Shown: in pieces, positions 46,891-52,954 of the stretch
Layout of the letters: each line of letters opens with the position of its first letter
Numbering within the stretch: the first letter of the stretch is position 1
Assembly (NCBI GenBank): GCA_902555465.1
Contig: CACDSN010000009.1
Span: 1-52,954, forward strand
Length of the DNA: 52,954 bases
Origin: an uncultured Pelagibacteraceae bacterium
GTDB lineage: Bacteria > Pseudomonadota > Alphaproteobacteria > Pelagibacterales > Pelagibacteraceae
Reading direction: 5' to 3'
Translations under genes and position numbers: made by a program
Notes under the pieces: generated by a model
Database searches by the model: none
Seen by the model: only the letters and a program-made list of their open reading frames with translations
What the model was told of the DNA's origin: nothing

Positions 46891-48726
46891 TCAATTATTG
46901 GAGAGAAAATTTTCGTCGCCAAATTTTTGGTATCTTTTGTTTTGATTTATCACAATTAAATTTTCTCTAACTCTAGTTAAAGCAGCGTATAAGTTTATAT
47001 CTATTGATTTCTTTTCCGGGGTAATAATAATTACATTTCTTGCTTCCCAACCCTTAAAACTATGTATTGTTGACATTTTCAAATATGGAGAATTTACTTT
47101 AAAAGTTATTTTTTTCAATCTTCCAACTGGACCTATGGAAAAAATATCCATAATATTTGTAATCTTTAATTCATTCTGTATATATTCTTTTAACTTATTT
47201 CCTTCTTTTCTGTTATCAACCAATATGACGATATCTGAAAGCTTCATAGACAAATCTTTGATCAAATATTTCAAAAAATTATGAAGTTTATTTTTTACAT
47301 CGTCAAAACTTTCAACAGTTTTCCAAATAAATTTATATTTTGCAGGAAGTAATGATGGTTGATCTTCATCAGGAGGAATTATTATCGAGTTTTCTACAGT
47401 ATCATTAGAGGTTGCCAAAAATTCTTTTGAAAATTGGTTTATTATTTTAATTTGATTTTTAGGAATTCTATATCCTTGATCAAGCAATTCTCCCGCTCTT
47501 CCTTTTGCCCATTTTAAATCCCTTTTGTATATGTTTTGTTTCTTATCTATAGCGAATAATACTTCCTCATTCTCAGTTAAAAAATCACACAAAAATTTGT
47601 ACCAGTGTTCCTCGAAATCTTGTCCTTCATCTATAAGTATGGCGTCATATCTTTTATAATTTTTATCTTCTTTTCGGTTATCAATTACTTGATTGACATG
47701 TTCAATTAAATTTTCACTATCATTTCCAACAAAAGGATAAGGTATGTTTTTATCTCCAGCATACATTTTTGTAAAACCATGAAAATGTTCTATCGTTAAC
47801 TTTTTTTTACTAAAATCTAAATATGGTTTTTCAATTTGTTCTCGTATGTAATGTTTAAGAGTAATATTAAAACAGACTATCAAAACTGTTTTATTTTCTG
47901 ATAATAATTTAGCTGCTCTATGAGCCAAAACAAGTGTTTTGCCACTACCAGCAACACCAAATAATTTTTGATATACACGAGGTTTTGAATTGATGTAATA
48001 TTTTTGTCTTTTATTAAAAGTTAGTTTTATTCCATGTTCAAATTTATGAAAAGGAGGGTAAATCCAATTATTAAACCTATCAAACCATTTTTCGCCCATT
48101 TTAACTCCGTAATTTTCGTTTAAAAAAGGTACAATATTTTTAATATTATTTTCTCCTTCCAATTGTCTTCGACTAAATAAATGTATTTCTCCTTGATTAA
48201 ATACCCTGATCATTTTTTTAATTTTGTCTAAAGTAAACTCTTTATCAAGATGATGATGATGAAAATAAATGCCACCTCTAATAAGTTTTAATTTATTTTG
48301 ATCAGCTATAATGTCCCAAGCTATTTCTGGAAGATTCTCGAATAATTTATCTCTATAATCTTGTAATTGTTCTACAGGATCTTTTATTGGAAAAATTTTT
48401 TGTTTACCTGTTTTTTTATCTTCTTTAATCAGACAAAAATGGAAATTCGCTTTTTGATTTTTTTTGTATGAAAATTTTTTTCTACAATAATTTTTGATAT
48501 TAATATCTTTTACTTCAAAAATCATAATACCTTTTGATTTATGAGCAATTACTATGTCTGGAGTTTTTCCTCCTCCCCACTCAAATTCTGTTTTAAGATA
48601 TATGTTCCAATCTGCTGGTAAATTACTGTCTAAATATTTTGCCAAAAATTCTTCTCCACGTGTTAATTTGACCTTTAAATTAGGAATCTCACTCCACGGT
48701 GGAAAAATTCTATTTACAGAAGTCAT
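46891..48726 (-). CDS. NERD-domain nuclease fused to UvrD-like helicase
   Basis: A 611-residue protein with two parts. Residues about 20-130 form a NERD (nuclease-related) domain: LTRGEEFLAKYL, then TPDIVIAHKSKGIMIFEVKD with the PD-(D/E)XK residues Asp57, Glu71 and Lys73. Residues about 245-610 are a superfamily 1 helicase: Walker A GVAGSGKT (257-264), Walker B DAILIDEGQDFEE, and the late ALTRVRENLIVI motif. NERD-helicase fusions are frequent in defence islands and presumably cut and unwind foreign DNA. It is on the minus strand, its stop touching the GTGCGCCACCAG repeat; its start faces the next gene. Confidence 0.85.
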   Translation of the reverse strand: MTSVNRIFPPWSEIPNLKVKLTRGEEFLAKYLDSNLPADWNIYLKTEFEWGGGKTPDIVIAHKSKGIMIFEVKDINIKNYCRKKFSYKKNQKANFHFCLIKEDKKTGKQKIFPIKDPVEQLQDYRDKLFENLPEIAWDIIADQNKLKLIRGGIYFHHHHLDKEFTLDKIKKMIRVFNQGEIHLFSRRQLEGENNIKNIVPFLNENYGVKMGEKWFDRFNNWIYPPFHKFEHGIKLTFNKRQKYYINSKPRVYQKLFGVAGSGKTLVLAHRAAKLLSENKTVLIVCFNITLKHYIREQIEKPYLDFSKKKLTIEHFHGFTKMYAGDKNIPYPFVGNDSENLIEHVNQVIDNRKEDKNYKRYDAILIDEGQDFEEHWYKFLCDFLTENEEVLFAIDKKQNIYKRDLKWAKGRAGELLDQGYRIPKNQIKIINQFSKEFLATSNDTVENSIIIPPDEDQPSLLPAKYKFIWKTVESFDDVKNKLHNFLKYLIKDLSMKLSDIVILVDNRKEGNKLKEYIQNELKITNIMDIFSIGPVGRLKKITFKVNSPYLKMSTIHSFKGWEARNVIIITPEKKSIDINLYAALTRVRENLIVINQNKRYQKFGDENFLSNN

Positions 48727-48776
48727 AATTTCATCTTATTTGACTTATATTATTTTGTCATTTATAGAATTCTCGA

Positions 48777-49337
48777 ATGCTAAAATACATAAAATTTAGT
48801 CCTTACCTTTCATCATTTGCACATTACACAACTACGATACCTCAGAAGTGGGTTAACGATATTAAATATGTTGAATTTGATGAATTGCTTTCATCTTCGG
48901 TAGGAGCACTTGCTTTAGTTTTTAGATGGAAAAATTCTGAAAAAAATGAATTTACAGAAATCGCTTCAGGAATGTTATCTTCAAGTTATGTTTATGGAGA
49001 CCCTGTTGGAACAATTGCGTCAATCGCAGCTCTTGGATATTCATATTCAAAAACTAAAAATGAAGAAAGTTTCAGAAAATTCAAATGGGCAGCTATAAGA
49101 GGTGCCACAGGAGTTGCTGCTTTTGCTTTATCTACAAAATTAATATCCATAACTATTCTTAATGTTTTAATTGGAATTTGCGTAGCTGCTGTAGTTAGAA
49201 AAGTTGTAGGAATTTTAAGATTATGGGAATACAGACATTTTTTAAAAAATTTAAAAAAATATATACCTGTTATTAAAAAAGAAATGTCGAGAAGAGAGTT
49301 CATTACTTTAAAAATGTTTACTTTCAAAAATGCTTGA
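48777..49337 (+). CDS. Hypothetical membrane protein of the island
   Basis: A 186-residue protein. The first 70 residues are soluble (VEFDELLSSSVGALALVFRWKNSEKNEF), followed by small-residue-rich hydrophobic stretches (GDPVGTIASIAALGYSYS, GATGVAAFALS, ISITILNVLIGICVAAVV) that suggest two to three membrane helices, then a basic tail. I recognise no family. It is divergent from the NERD-helicase gene with a 50-base gap; a divergent nuclease-helicase/membrane protein pair is a common plan in phage-defence loci, but function here is only inferred. Confidence 0.6.
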   Translation: MLKYIKFSPYLSSFAHYTTTIPQKWVNDIKYVEFDELLSSSVGALALVFRWKNSEKNEFTEIASGMLSSSYVYGDPVGTIASIAALGYSYSKTKNEESFRKFKWAAIRGATGVAAFALSTKLISITILNVLIGICVAAVVRKVVGILRLWEYRHFLKNLKKYIPVIKKEMSRREFITLKMFTFKNA

Positions 49338-49388
49338 AGCATTAATTTTCATCGAAATAACAGCTTTAGTATGGTATCTTTCAAATAA

Positions 49389-49556
49389 ATGAATACAGCA
49401 TTAACTATTATTGGTCTTGCAATGTTTATTTTTATTGTTGTTTTTAGTTTAAAACGTGCAAAAGAAAAAAAGAAAGCTCAACAAGAAGAGCACGAGAAAA
49501 TTAAAGCTTATGGCGAAAGTATAAACGAAGAAACTAGAAATAAAAAATCATTCTGA
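49389..49556 (+). CDS. Small single-helix membrane protein
   Basis: A 55-residue protein: MNTALTIIGLAMFIFIVVFS membrane helix, then a highly charged tail (KRAKEKKKAQQEEHEK). It follows the 186-residue membrane protein gene by 51 bases on the same strand. Its stop TGA runs directly into the right copy of the GTGCGCCACCAG repeat, mirroring the helicase gene at the left copy. It may be a component of the same module; size makes this tentative. Confidence 0.5.
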   Translation: MNTALTIIGLAMFIFIVVFSLKRAKEKKKAQQEEHEKIKAYGESINEETRNKKSF

Positions 49557-49573
49557 GTGCGCCACCAGTGCGG
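49556..49573. repeat. GTGCGCCACCAG repeat, right copy
   Basis: AGTGCGCCACCAGTGCGG, one mismatch from the left copy and in the same orientation. It begins at the last base of the 55-residue gene's stop codon. Confidence 0.75.
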
Positions 49574-49632
49574 CAAAAAAAGATTCCAGCAAAAATTAAG
49601 CTAATAAAACTTACAAAATATGAAAGTGTGTA

Positions 49633-49649
49633 GGGGCGTTCTGTTGCCC
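49633..49649. repeat. Island hairpin repeat, copy C
   Basis: Contains the 16 bases GGGGCGTTCTGTTGCC identical to copy B and in the same orientation; GGGC (49634-49637) pairs with GCCC (49646-49649) around a GTTCTGTT loop. Marks the right side of the second cassette. Confidence 0.75.
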
Positions 49650-49693
49650 AGCATTAGATTAGAAAGTAGCATATTTGCTTACTAATTAAAACT

Positions 49694-49770
49694 ACTTCAT
49701 TGCAAACTTCATTGCCAGAACGGCATGTTTTCTTTTCAGTTAGTTTTATTCTTTAGTACTTCGTTGTAAA
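49694..49770. repeat. ACTTCATTG repeat cluster, right end of island
   Basis: Two tandem units ACTTCATTGC at 49694 and 49706 (period 12) and a diverged ACTTCGTTGTAAA at 49758-49770. These belong to the same family as the clusters at 45355 and 46711. Confidence 0.6.
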
Positions 49771-49774
49771 AAAA

Positions 49775-50107
49775 TTAATCGCTGTTCCAAGTAAATAAAT
49801 CAGCATCAAAAGGTATGTTTCTAAATTTAAGTAAGATTTTATATTTTTCTAATCTTTCTTCCTTCTTAAATTTTTTTAAGTAGTTGAGTATTTGATCATA
49901 AGTCAAATTCTTTAAGTATCTCTTTTTAACATCAACATACTCCTCATAATCCATACCACATATAGAGAATTTTTTTTTAGGATCTATATGTTCAGCATAA
50001 CTTATCCCATCTTCACTTTCGCTTAGTACATCATAAAAATGAGCGATTTTATTATCTTTTTCAAAAAGAATATCTCTCCTGAAATCAAATAGTTCTATTT
50101 GTTGCAT
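49775..50107 (-). CDS. Hypothetical acidic protein
   Basis: A 110-residue soluble protein without recognised domains. It reads MQQIELFDFRRDILFEKDN, then YDVLSESEDGISYAEHIDPKK, and ends with a charged helix (YDQILNYLKKFKKEERLEKYKILLKF). No ribosome binding site is clear. A perfect 8-bp inverted repeat lies 12 bases before the start. It is at the right border of the island and could be part of it. Confidence 0.55.
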   Translation of the reverse strand: MQQIELFDFRRDILFEKDNKIAHFYDVLSESEDGISYAEHIDPKKKFSICGMDYEEYVDVKKRYLKNLTYDQILNYLKKFKKEERLEKYKILLKFRNIPFDADLFTWNSD

Positions 50108-50118
50108 GGTTTGGAGTT

Positions 50119-50143
50119 ATTAAAGTTTTGAAAATTAACTTTA
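50119..50143. promoter_or_regulatory. 8-bp inverted repeat, possible operator
   Basis: TTAAAGTT (50119-50126) and AACTTTAA (50136-50143) are perfect complements 9 bases apart, just upstream of the start of the minus-strand 110-residue gene. This could be an operator or a leader hairpin. AT-rich inverted repeats arise easily by chance here. Confidence 0.4.
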
Positions 50144-50161
50144 ACAATTTAATTTTTACTA

Positions 50162-50198
50162 AATAATAATGGCAAAATTTTGTATATTTGTTATTATT
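50162..50198. repeat. AT-rich interrupted inverted repeat
   Basis: AATAATAA (50162-50169) and TTATTATT (50191-50198) with inner CAAA/TTTG complementarity. It sits midway between the divergent 110- and 57-residue genes and could be a hairpin or operator; low base complexity limits confidence. Confidence 0.3.
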
Positions 50199-50264
50199 AA
50201 ATCAGTCTTGATTTAGAAAAAACTCTACTTGCTAGGACTTTAAATAAAACGCTAAAGGAGGCAA

Positions 50265-50438
50265 ATGAAACTAAAAATACAATCAATCAAAGACTATTTT
50301 AAATCAAAGAAGGATAGAGGTTTAGAACCTATATTTTTTGAAAAAATAGGTGATCAAAATACATCTAGAGAAAAGAGACTAAAAAATTTGATCAAAGTAC
50401 TTGAGTCAAGGGGTTTTAAAATAAAAAATAAAAGATAA
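50265..50438 (+). CDS. Small basic protein of unknown function
   Basis: A 57-residue protein, too short for routine ORF calling. It has one of the best ribosome binding sites in the window (AAAGGAGG, 5 bases before ATG). The chain, starting MKLKIQSIKDYFKSKKDRG and ending LIKVLESRGFKIKNKR, is basic and helical with no membrane segment. A strong hairpin terminator follows the stop. The signal pair, ribosome site plus terminator, makes it a likely real gene; function is unknown. Confidence 0.6.
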   Translation: MKLKIQSIKDYFKSKKDRGLEPIFFEKIGDQNTSREKRLKNLIKVLESRGFKIKNKR

Positions 50439-50450
50439 AACTCAACTTAG

Positions 50451-50476
50451 ATGTGGGCACTAAATTTTGCCCACAT
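50451..50476 (+). terminator. 9-bp perfect hairpin terminator
   Basis: ATGTGGGCA (50451-50459) pairs with TGCCCACAT (50468-50476) around CTAAATTT, followed by TTAT. It lies 12 bases after the 57-residue gene and can also serve rnhA on the other strand. Confidence 0.75.
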
Positions 50477-50519
50477 TTATCCCGCACATATCCCATACAG
50501 AATTTGTTATGTATAATAT

Positions 50520-50960
50520 TTAAATTTTTTCATCGTATGAGATATTATTAGCTTCGTTTCTTGCTATTTCATCGACCTTGTTATTTAATTTATCAGATGA
50601 ATGTCCCTTAACCCACACCCATTTTATTTTTTTATTTTTTGATAATTTTTCAAGCAATAACCAAAGATCTTTATTTTTAACTGGTTTTTTTTCAGCTGTC
50701 ATCCAGCCATTTTTTTTCCATTTAAATATCCAAACTTCAATTCCATTTTTAACATACTGAGAGTCTGTAATTATTGATAATTCTTTTTTTTTTACTAATT
50801 TTAAGGATTTTATAACTGCAATTAATTCCATTCTGTTATTTGTTGTATAAGGCTCTGAGCCAGAAATAATTTTTTGTTTTTTATTTTCTATTATGATCGC
50901 TGCCCAACCACCTTTACCTGGATTTCCTATACATGAACCATCAGTATATATTTTAATCAT
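50520..50960 (-). CDS. rnhA: Ribonuclease HI
   Basis: A 146-residue enzyme that cuts the RNA strand of RNA-DNA hybrids. Catalytic acids are visible as Asp7 (YTDGSCIGNPG), Glu45 (NNRMELIAVI), Asp66 (IITDSQYV) and the late Asp in NKVDEIARNEA; the substrate loop KKNGWMTAEKKPVKNKDLW and WVKGHSS complete the family. It follows thrB with one shared base, in the usual ispH-thrB-rnhA order. Confidence 0.98.
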   Translation of the reverse strand: MIKIYTDGSCIGNPGKGGWAAIIIENKKQKIISGSEPYTTNNRMELIAVIKSLKLVKKKELSIITDSQYVKNGIEVWIFKWKKNGWMTAEKKPVKNKDLWLLLEKLSKNKKIKWVWVKGHSSDKLNNKVDEIARNEANNISYDEKI

Positions 50961-51928
50961 TACTTTAAGTAATCCTTAAATGAACTGATATTCTGATGAT
51001 ACTTTAATTTTTGAATATACTCTCTTGGATCTTTAATTTTTATATAAGCATCTTTTGGAGTATTTAAATAATCATATGCTCTTGTTAGCAAATACCTTAG
51101 CGCTGAACCTCTACAAAGTATATTAAAATATTTTTTCTCGTTATTATTTAGCTTCCGAATACTTTCATATCCTTTTATCAGATTTGTAGATTTGCTTTTA
51201 TTTAAAAAATATTTCCTACCATTTTTATTAAAACATAAAGCATTAATACAAATCGAAAGTTCATAAGCTAAAAAGTCATTTGCTGAAAAGTAAAAATCTA
51301 TAAATCCATAATATTTCCTTTTGTAGAAAAAAATATTATCAATAAATAAATCACAGTGAATAATTCCAGAATTCAGATTTTTTGGCCAAGATTTTTTTAA
51401 ATATTTATATTCATTCCTCATATCGACTAAAATATTTTTTTGAACTTTGTTGATTCTTTTGTTTATACTAAAAAGTAATTTATTTAATTTAGGTACTGCC
51501 AATGCATTTTTTCTATAAAGCTTAATTTTTTTTGATGCATTGTGCAATTTTGCTATATTCTTTCCCACACTATAGCAATCATTGGGTGATAAAGTTTTTT
51601 TGTCCCTTCCATTAAGGAAACTAACAATGCACGCATTTTTATTTTTAAGTTTTATCAGGTGTTTTCCATTTATCGATCTAACTGGCTCAGGACATTTGAT
51701 CTTTAGTTTTGAAAGCCCATACATTAATTTCATAAAAAAAGGTAAGTCCTTAGCATCAACTCTCTTTTCAAAAATAGTTAAAATATACTTTTTTCTTTTA
51801 GTTTTGATTAGGTAATTTGTGTTTTCAATACCGTTCTTAATACCTGAAAAACTTAAAATTTTTCCTATATTAAATTTATTTTCAATTATTTGAATCTCGT
51901 TTTGATTAATTTTTGTATAAACAGCCAT
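50960..51928 (-). CDS. thrB: Homoserine kinase (ThrB2 / APH fold)
   Basis: A 322-residue kinase of the aminoglycoside-phosphotransferase fold, the alphaproteobacterial type of ThrB, which makes phosphohomoserine for ThrC. It has [35 protein letters not shown], the catalytic GIIHCDLFIDNIFF and the metal-binding GFIDFYFSANDFLAYEL. Length is normal. It overlaps rnhA and ispH by one base each. Confidence 0.95.
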   Translation of the reverse strand: MAVYTKINQNEIQIIENKFNIGKILSFSGIKNGIENTNYLIKTKRKKYILTIFEKRVDAKDLPFFMKLMYGLSKLKIKCPEPVRSINGKHLIKLKNKNACIVSFLNGRDKKTLSPNDCYSVGKNIAKLHNASKKIKLYRKNALAVPKLNKLLFSINKRINKVQKNILVDMRNEYKYLKKSWPKNLNSGIIHCDLFIDNIFFYKRKYYGFIDFYFSANDFLAYELSICINALCFNKNGRKYFLNKSKSTNLIKGYESIRKLNNNEKKYFNILCRGSALRYLLTRAYDYLNTPKDAYIKIKDPREYIQKLKYHQNISSFKDYLK

Positions 51929-52870
51929 TAGTTTAATTTTTTTGGAATTTTAAAAATTATATTTTCTTTTATAATTTCTACTTCCTCAATTTCAACTTCA
52001 TATTTTTCTTTAAGATTACTTATGAAATTATTAACTAAAATTTCTGGAGCAGATGCTCCCGATGATATACCAATAGTATTACATTTATCAATTTCATTAA
52101 AAGGTGTAGTACTTTCAGAATGTATTAACGAGGATTTTTCACAGCCAGAGTTTTTAGCTACTTCAACCAGTCTTACAGAGTTTGATGAATTTCTGCTTCC
52201 TATAACAAAAAACATTTCACACAATTTTGCAATTTTTTTAACTGCACTTTGCCTATTTGTTGTTGCATAACAAATATCTTCTTTTTTTTGGTTCTTTAAT
52301 TTGAGGAAATTTAATTCTTAATTTTTTAATAATTTCCTTTGTGTCGTCCACTGATAGAGTAGTTTGTGTAACGTAAGCAAGATTTTTTTTTTTTTTACCG
52401 AATTTTTCTACATCCTCTATAGACTCTATTAGATCAATGGACCCCCTTGGTAATTGACCTAAAGTTCCTATTACTTCTGGATGATTTTTATGACCAATTA
52501 ATAAAATGTGGTTGCCTGCTTTATGTAAATTTTCTGCCTCTCGATGAACCTTTGATACTAAAGGACAAGTTGCATCAATATATGTCATTTTTAAATTCTC
52601 AGCTTCTGTGGGAACAGATTTTGGAACACCGTGAGCAGAAAATATTACTGGTCTAGTTTTGTCATCTATCTCACTTAGTTCTTCAACAAAAATAGCCCCA
52701 ATTTTTTTCAAACTCTCAACTACATGTTTATTGTGAACAATTTCGTGTCTTACATAAACTGGTGCACCAAATTTATCAATACTTTTTTTTACAATTTCAA
52801 TTGCCCTATCTACCCCAGCACAAAAACCTCTTGGTGAGGCAAGTAATATTTTTATTTTATGCTTATTCAT
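51928..52870 (-). CDS. ispH: HMBPP reductase IspH, with apparent frameshift at A8 tract
   Basis: Two frames together give one complete IspH of about 313 residues, the iron-sulfur enzyme for the last step of the MEP pathway to IPP and DMAPP. The first frame (from ATG 52870) has [12 protein letters not shown], the TCPLV segment and IGHKNHPEV, and as read runs off-frame to a stop at 52253. The second frame has [13 protein letters not shown] and ISSGASAPE to the end. The switch lies at a run of eight A on the sense strand (plus 52282-52289). Removing one A restores [14 protein letters not shown], including the third cluster cysteine. Either an indel error or real slippage; the enzyme would be non-functional otherwise. 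Confidence 0.9.
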
Positions 52871-52954
52871 TTTTCTCAATTAAATATTCTAATAATATAT
52901 GTGGAAAGGTTAGGGACGCCAAACCAATAAATATTACTTTCGATATAGCATTAT
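52863..52954 (-). CDS. blh: Probable Blh (beta-carotene 15,15'-dioxygenase) C-terminus, partial
   Basis: An open frame from the window edge gives 29 residues before TAA at 52863: it includes [20 protein letters not shown]. This matches the ending of Brp/Blh membrane oxygenases that split beta-carotene into retinal, where a late P-H in a hydrophobic helix is conserved. The frame overlaps the ispH ATG (52870) by eight bases, so translation could be coupled. Blh supplies retinal for proteorhodopsin, common in SAR11-type bacteria. Only the tail is visible, so the call is tentative. Confidence 0.5.
   Translation of the reverse strand, partial: NAISKVIFIGLASLTFPHILLEYLIEKNE

Noticed and set aside
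46737-46922. 61-codon minus-strand ORF across the island repeats
   Set aside because: It is a by-product of the GC-rich repeats (copy B, the palindrome and GTGCGCCACCAG), overlaps the helicase 3' end and has no protein-like pattern.
45294-49649. Integron attC sites
   Set aside because: The hairpins lack the paired RYYYAAC/GTTRRRY core boxes and no integron integrase is nearby in the window.

Overview
The window is a very AT-rich, tightly packed alphaproteobacterial chromosome segment. Gene content, compactness, lysine/asparagine/isoleucine-rich proteins and gene orders (ctaC-ctaD-ctaB-coxF-ctaG-ctaE-surf1-thrC; ispH-thrB-rnhA; ubiA-msbA-waaA-lpxK-lpxL) all fit a SAR11 / Pelagibacterales marine bacterium. 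That placement is an inference; no rRNA or tRNA gene lies in the window to confirm it. There is no gene-free stretch longer than about 300 bases.

Layout. 1-3450: a purine corner, with the 3' part of a PuuD-type membrane urate hydroxylase, a purine phosphoribosyltransferase, a convergent NCS2 purine permease, a small lipoprotein and a probable relic of another permease. 3450-8450: a small heat-shock protein with a sigma32-like promoter and a ROSE-like RNA thermometer, oligopeptidase B, a J-domain membrane protein, a glycosyltransferase and a DapA-family lyase. 8455-12830: cyclopropane fatty acid synthase, an extremely lysine-rich coiled-coil protein, TPR and TerB-J proteins, and small proteins. 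12915-17060: TldD/PmbA protease pair, an exported DUF6134-like protein and a YczE-type membrane protein. 17127-19104: groES-groEL behind a second sigma32-like promoter. 19217-27650: a HAD phosphatase, ribF, ileS, lspA, a lipoprotein, pgi, then convergent rsmD and purD, and a DUF2093 protein. 27655-33283: ubiA and the late lipid A/Kdo genes msbA, waaA, lpxK, lpxL on the minus strand. 33332-37530: housekeeping and accessory enzymes. 37591-44966: the complete aa3-type cytochrome c oxidase operon with its assembly factors (including a 40-residue CoxF missed by length filters), then threonine synthase and a peroxiredoxin.

44981-50438 is different: an accessory island of unrecognised genes, a PD-(D/E)XK-like protein and a NERD-nuclease/UvrD-type helicase. 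Its spacers hold recurring GC-rich hairpins, a 12-base-period repeat and a repeated upstream element found nowhere else in the window. The repeats lie in the same orientation and bound two gene blocks, which suggests exchangeable, possibly defence-related cassettes. The island lies between thrC/peroxiredoxin and rnhA.

50520-52954 returns to core genes on the minus strand: rnhA, thrB, ispH (with an apparent frameshift at a run of eight A) and the last 30 codons of a probable blh (retinal-forming carotene oxygenase), which would link isoprenoid supply to proteorhodopsin-based phototrophy.

All identifications were made by reading translated sequence; no database search was run.
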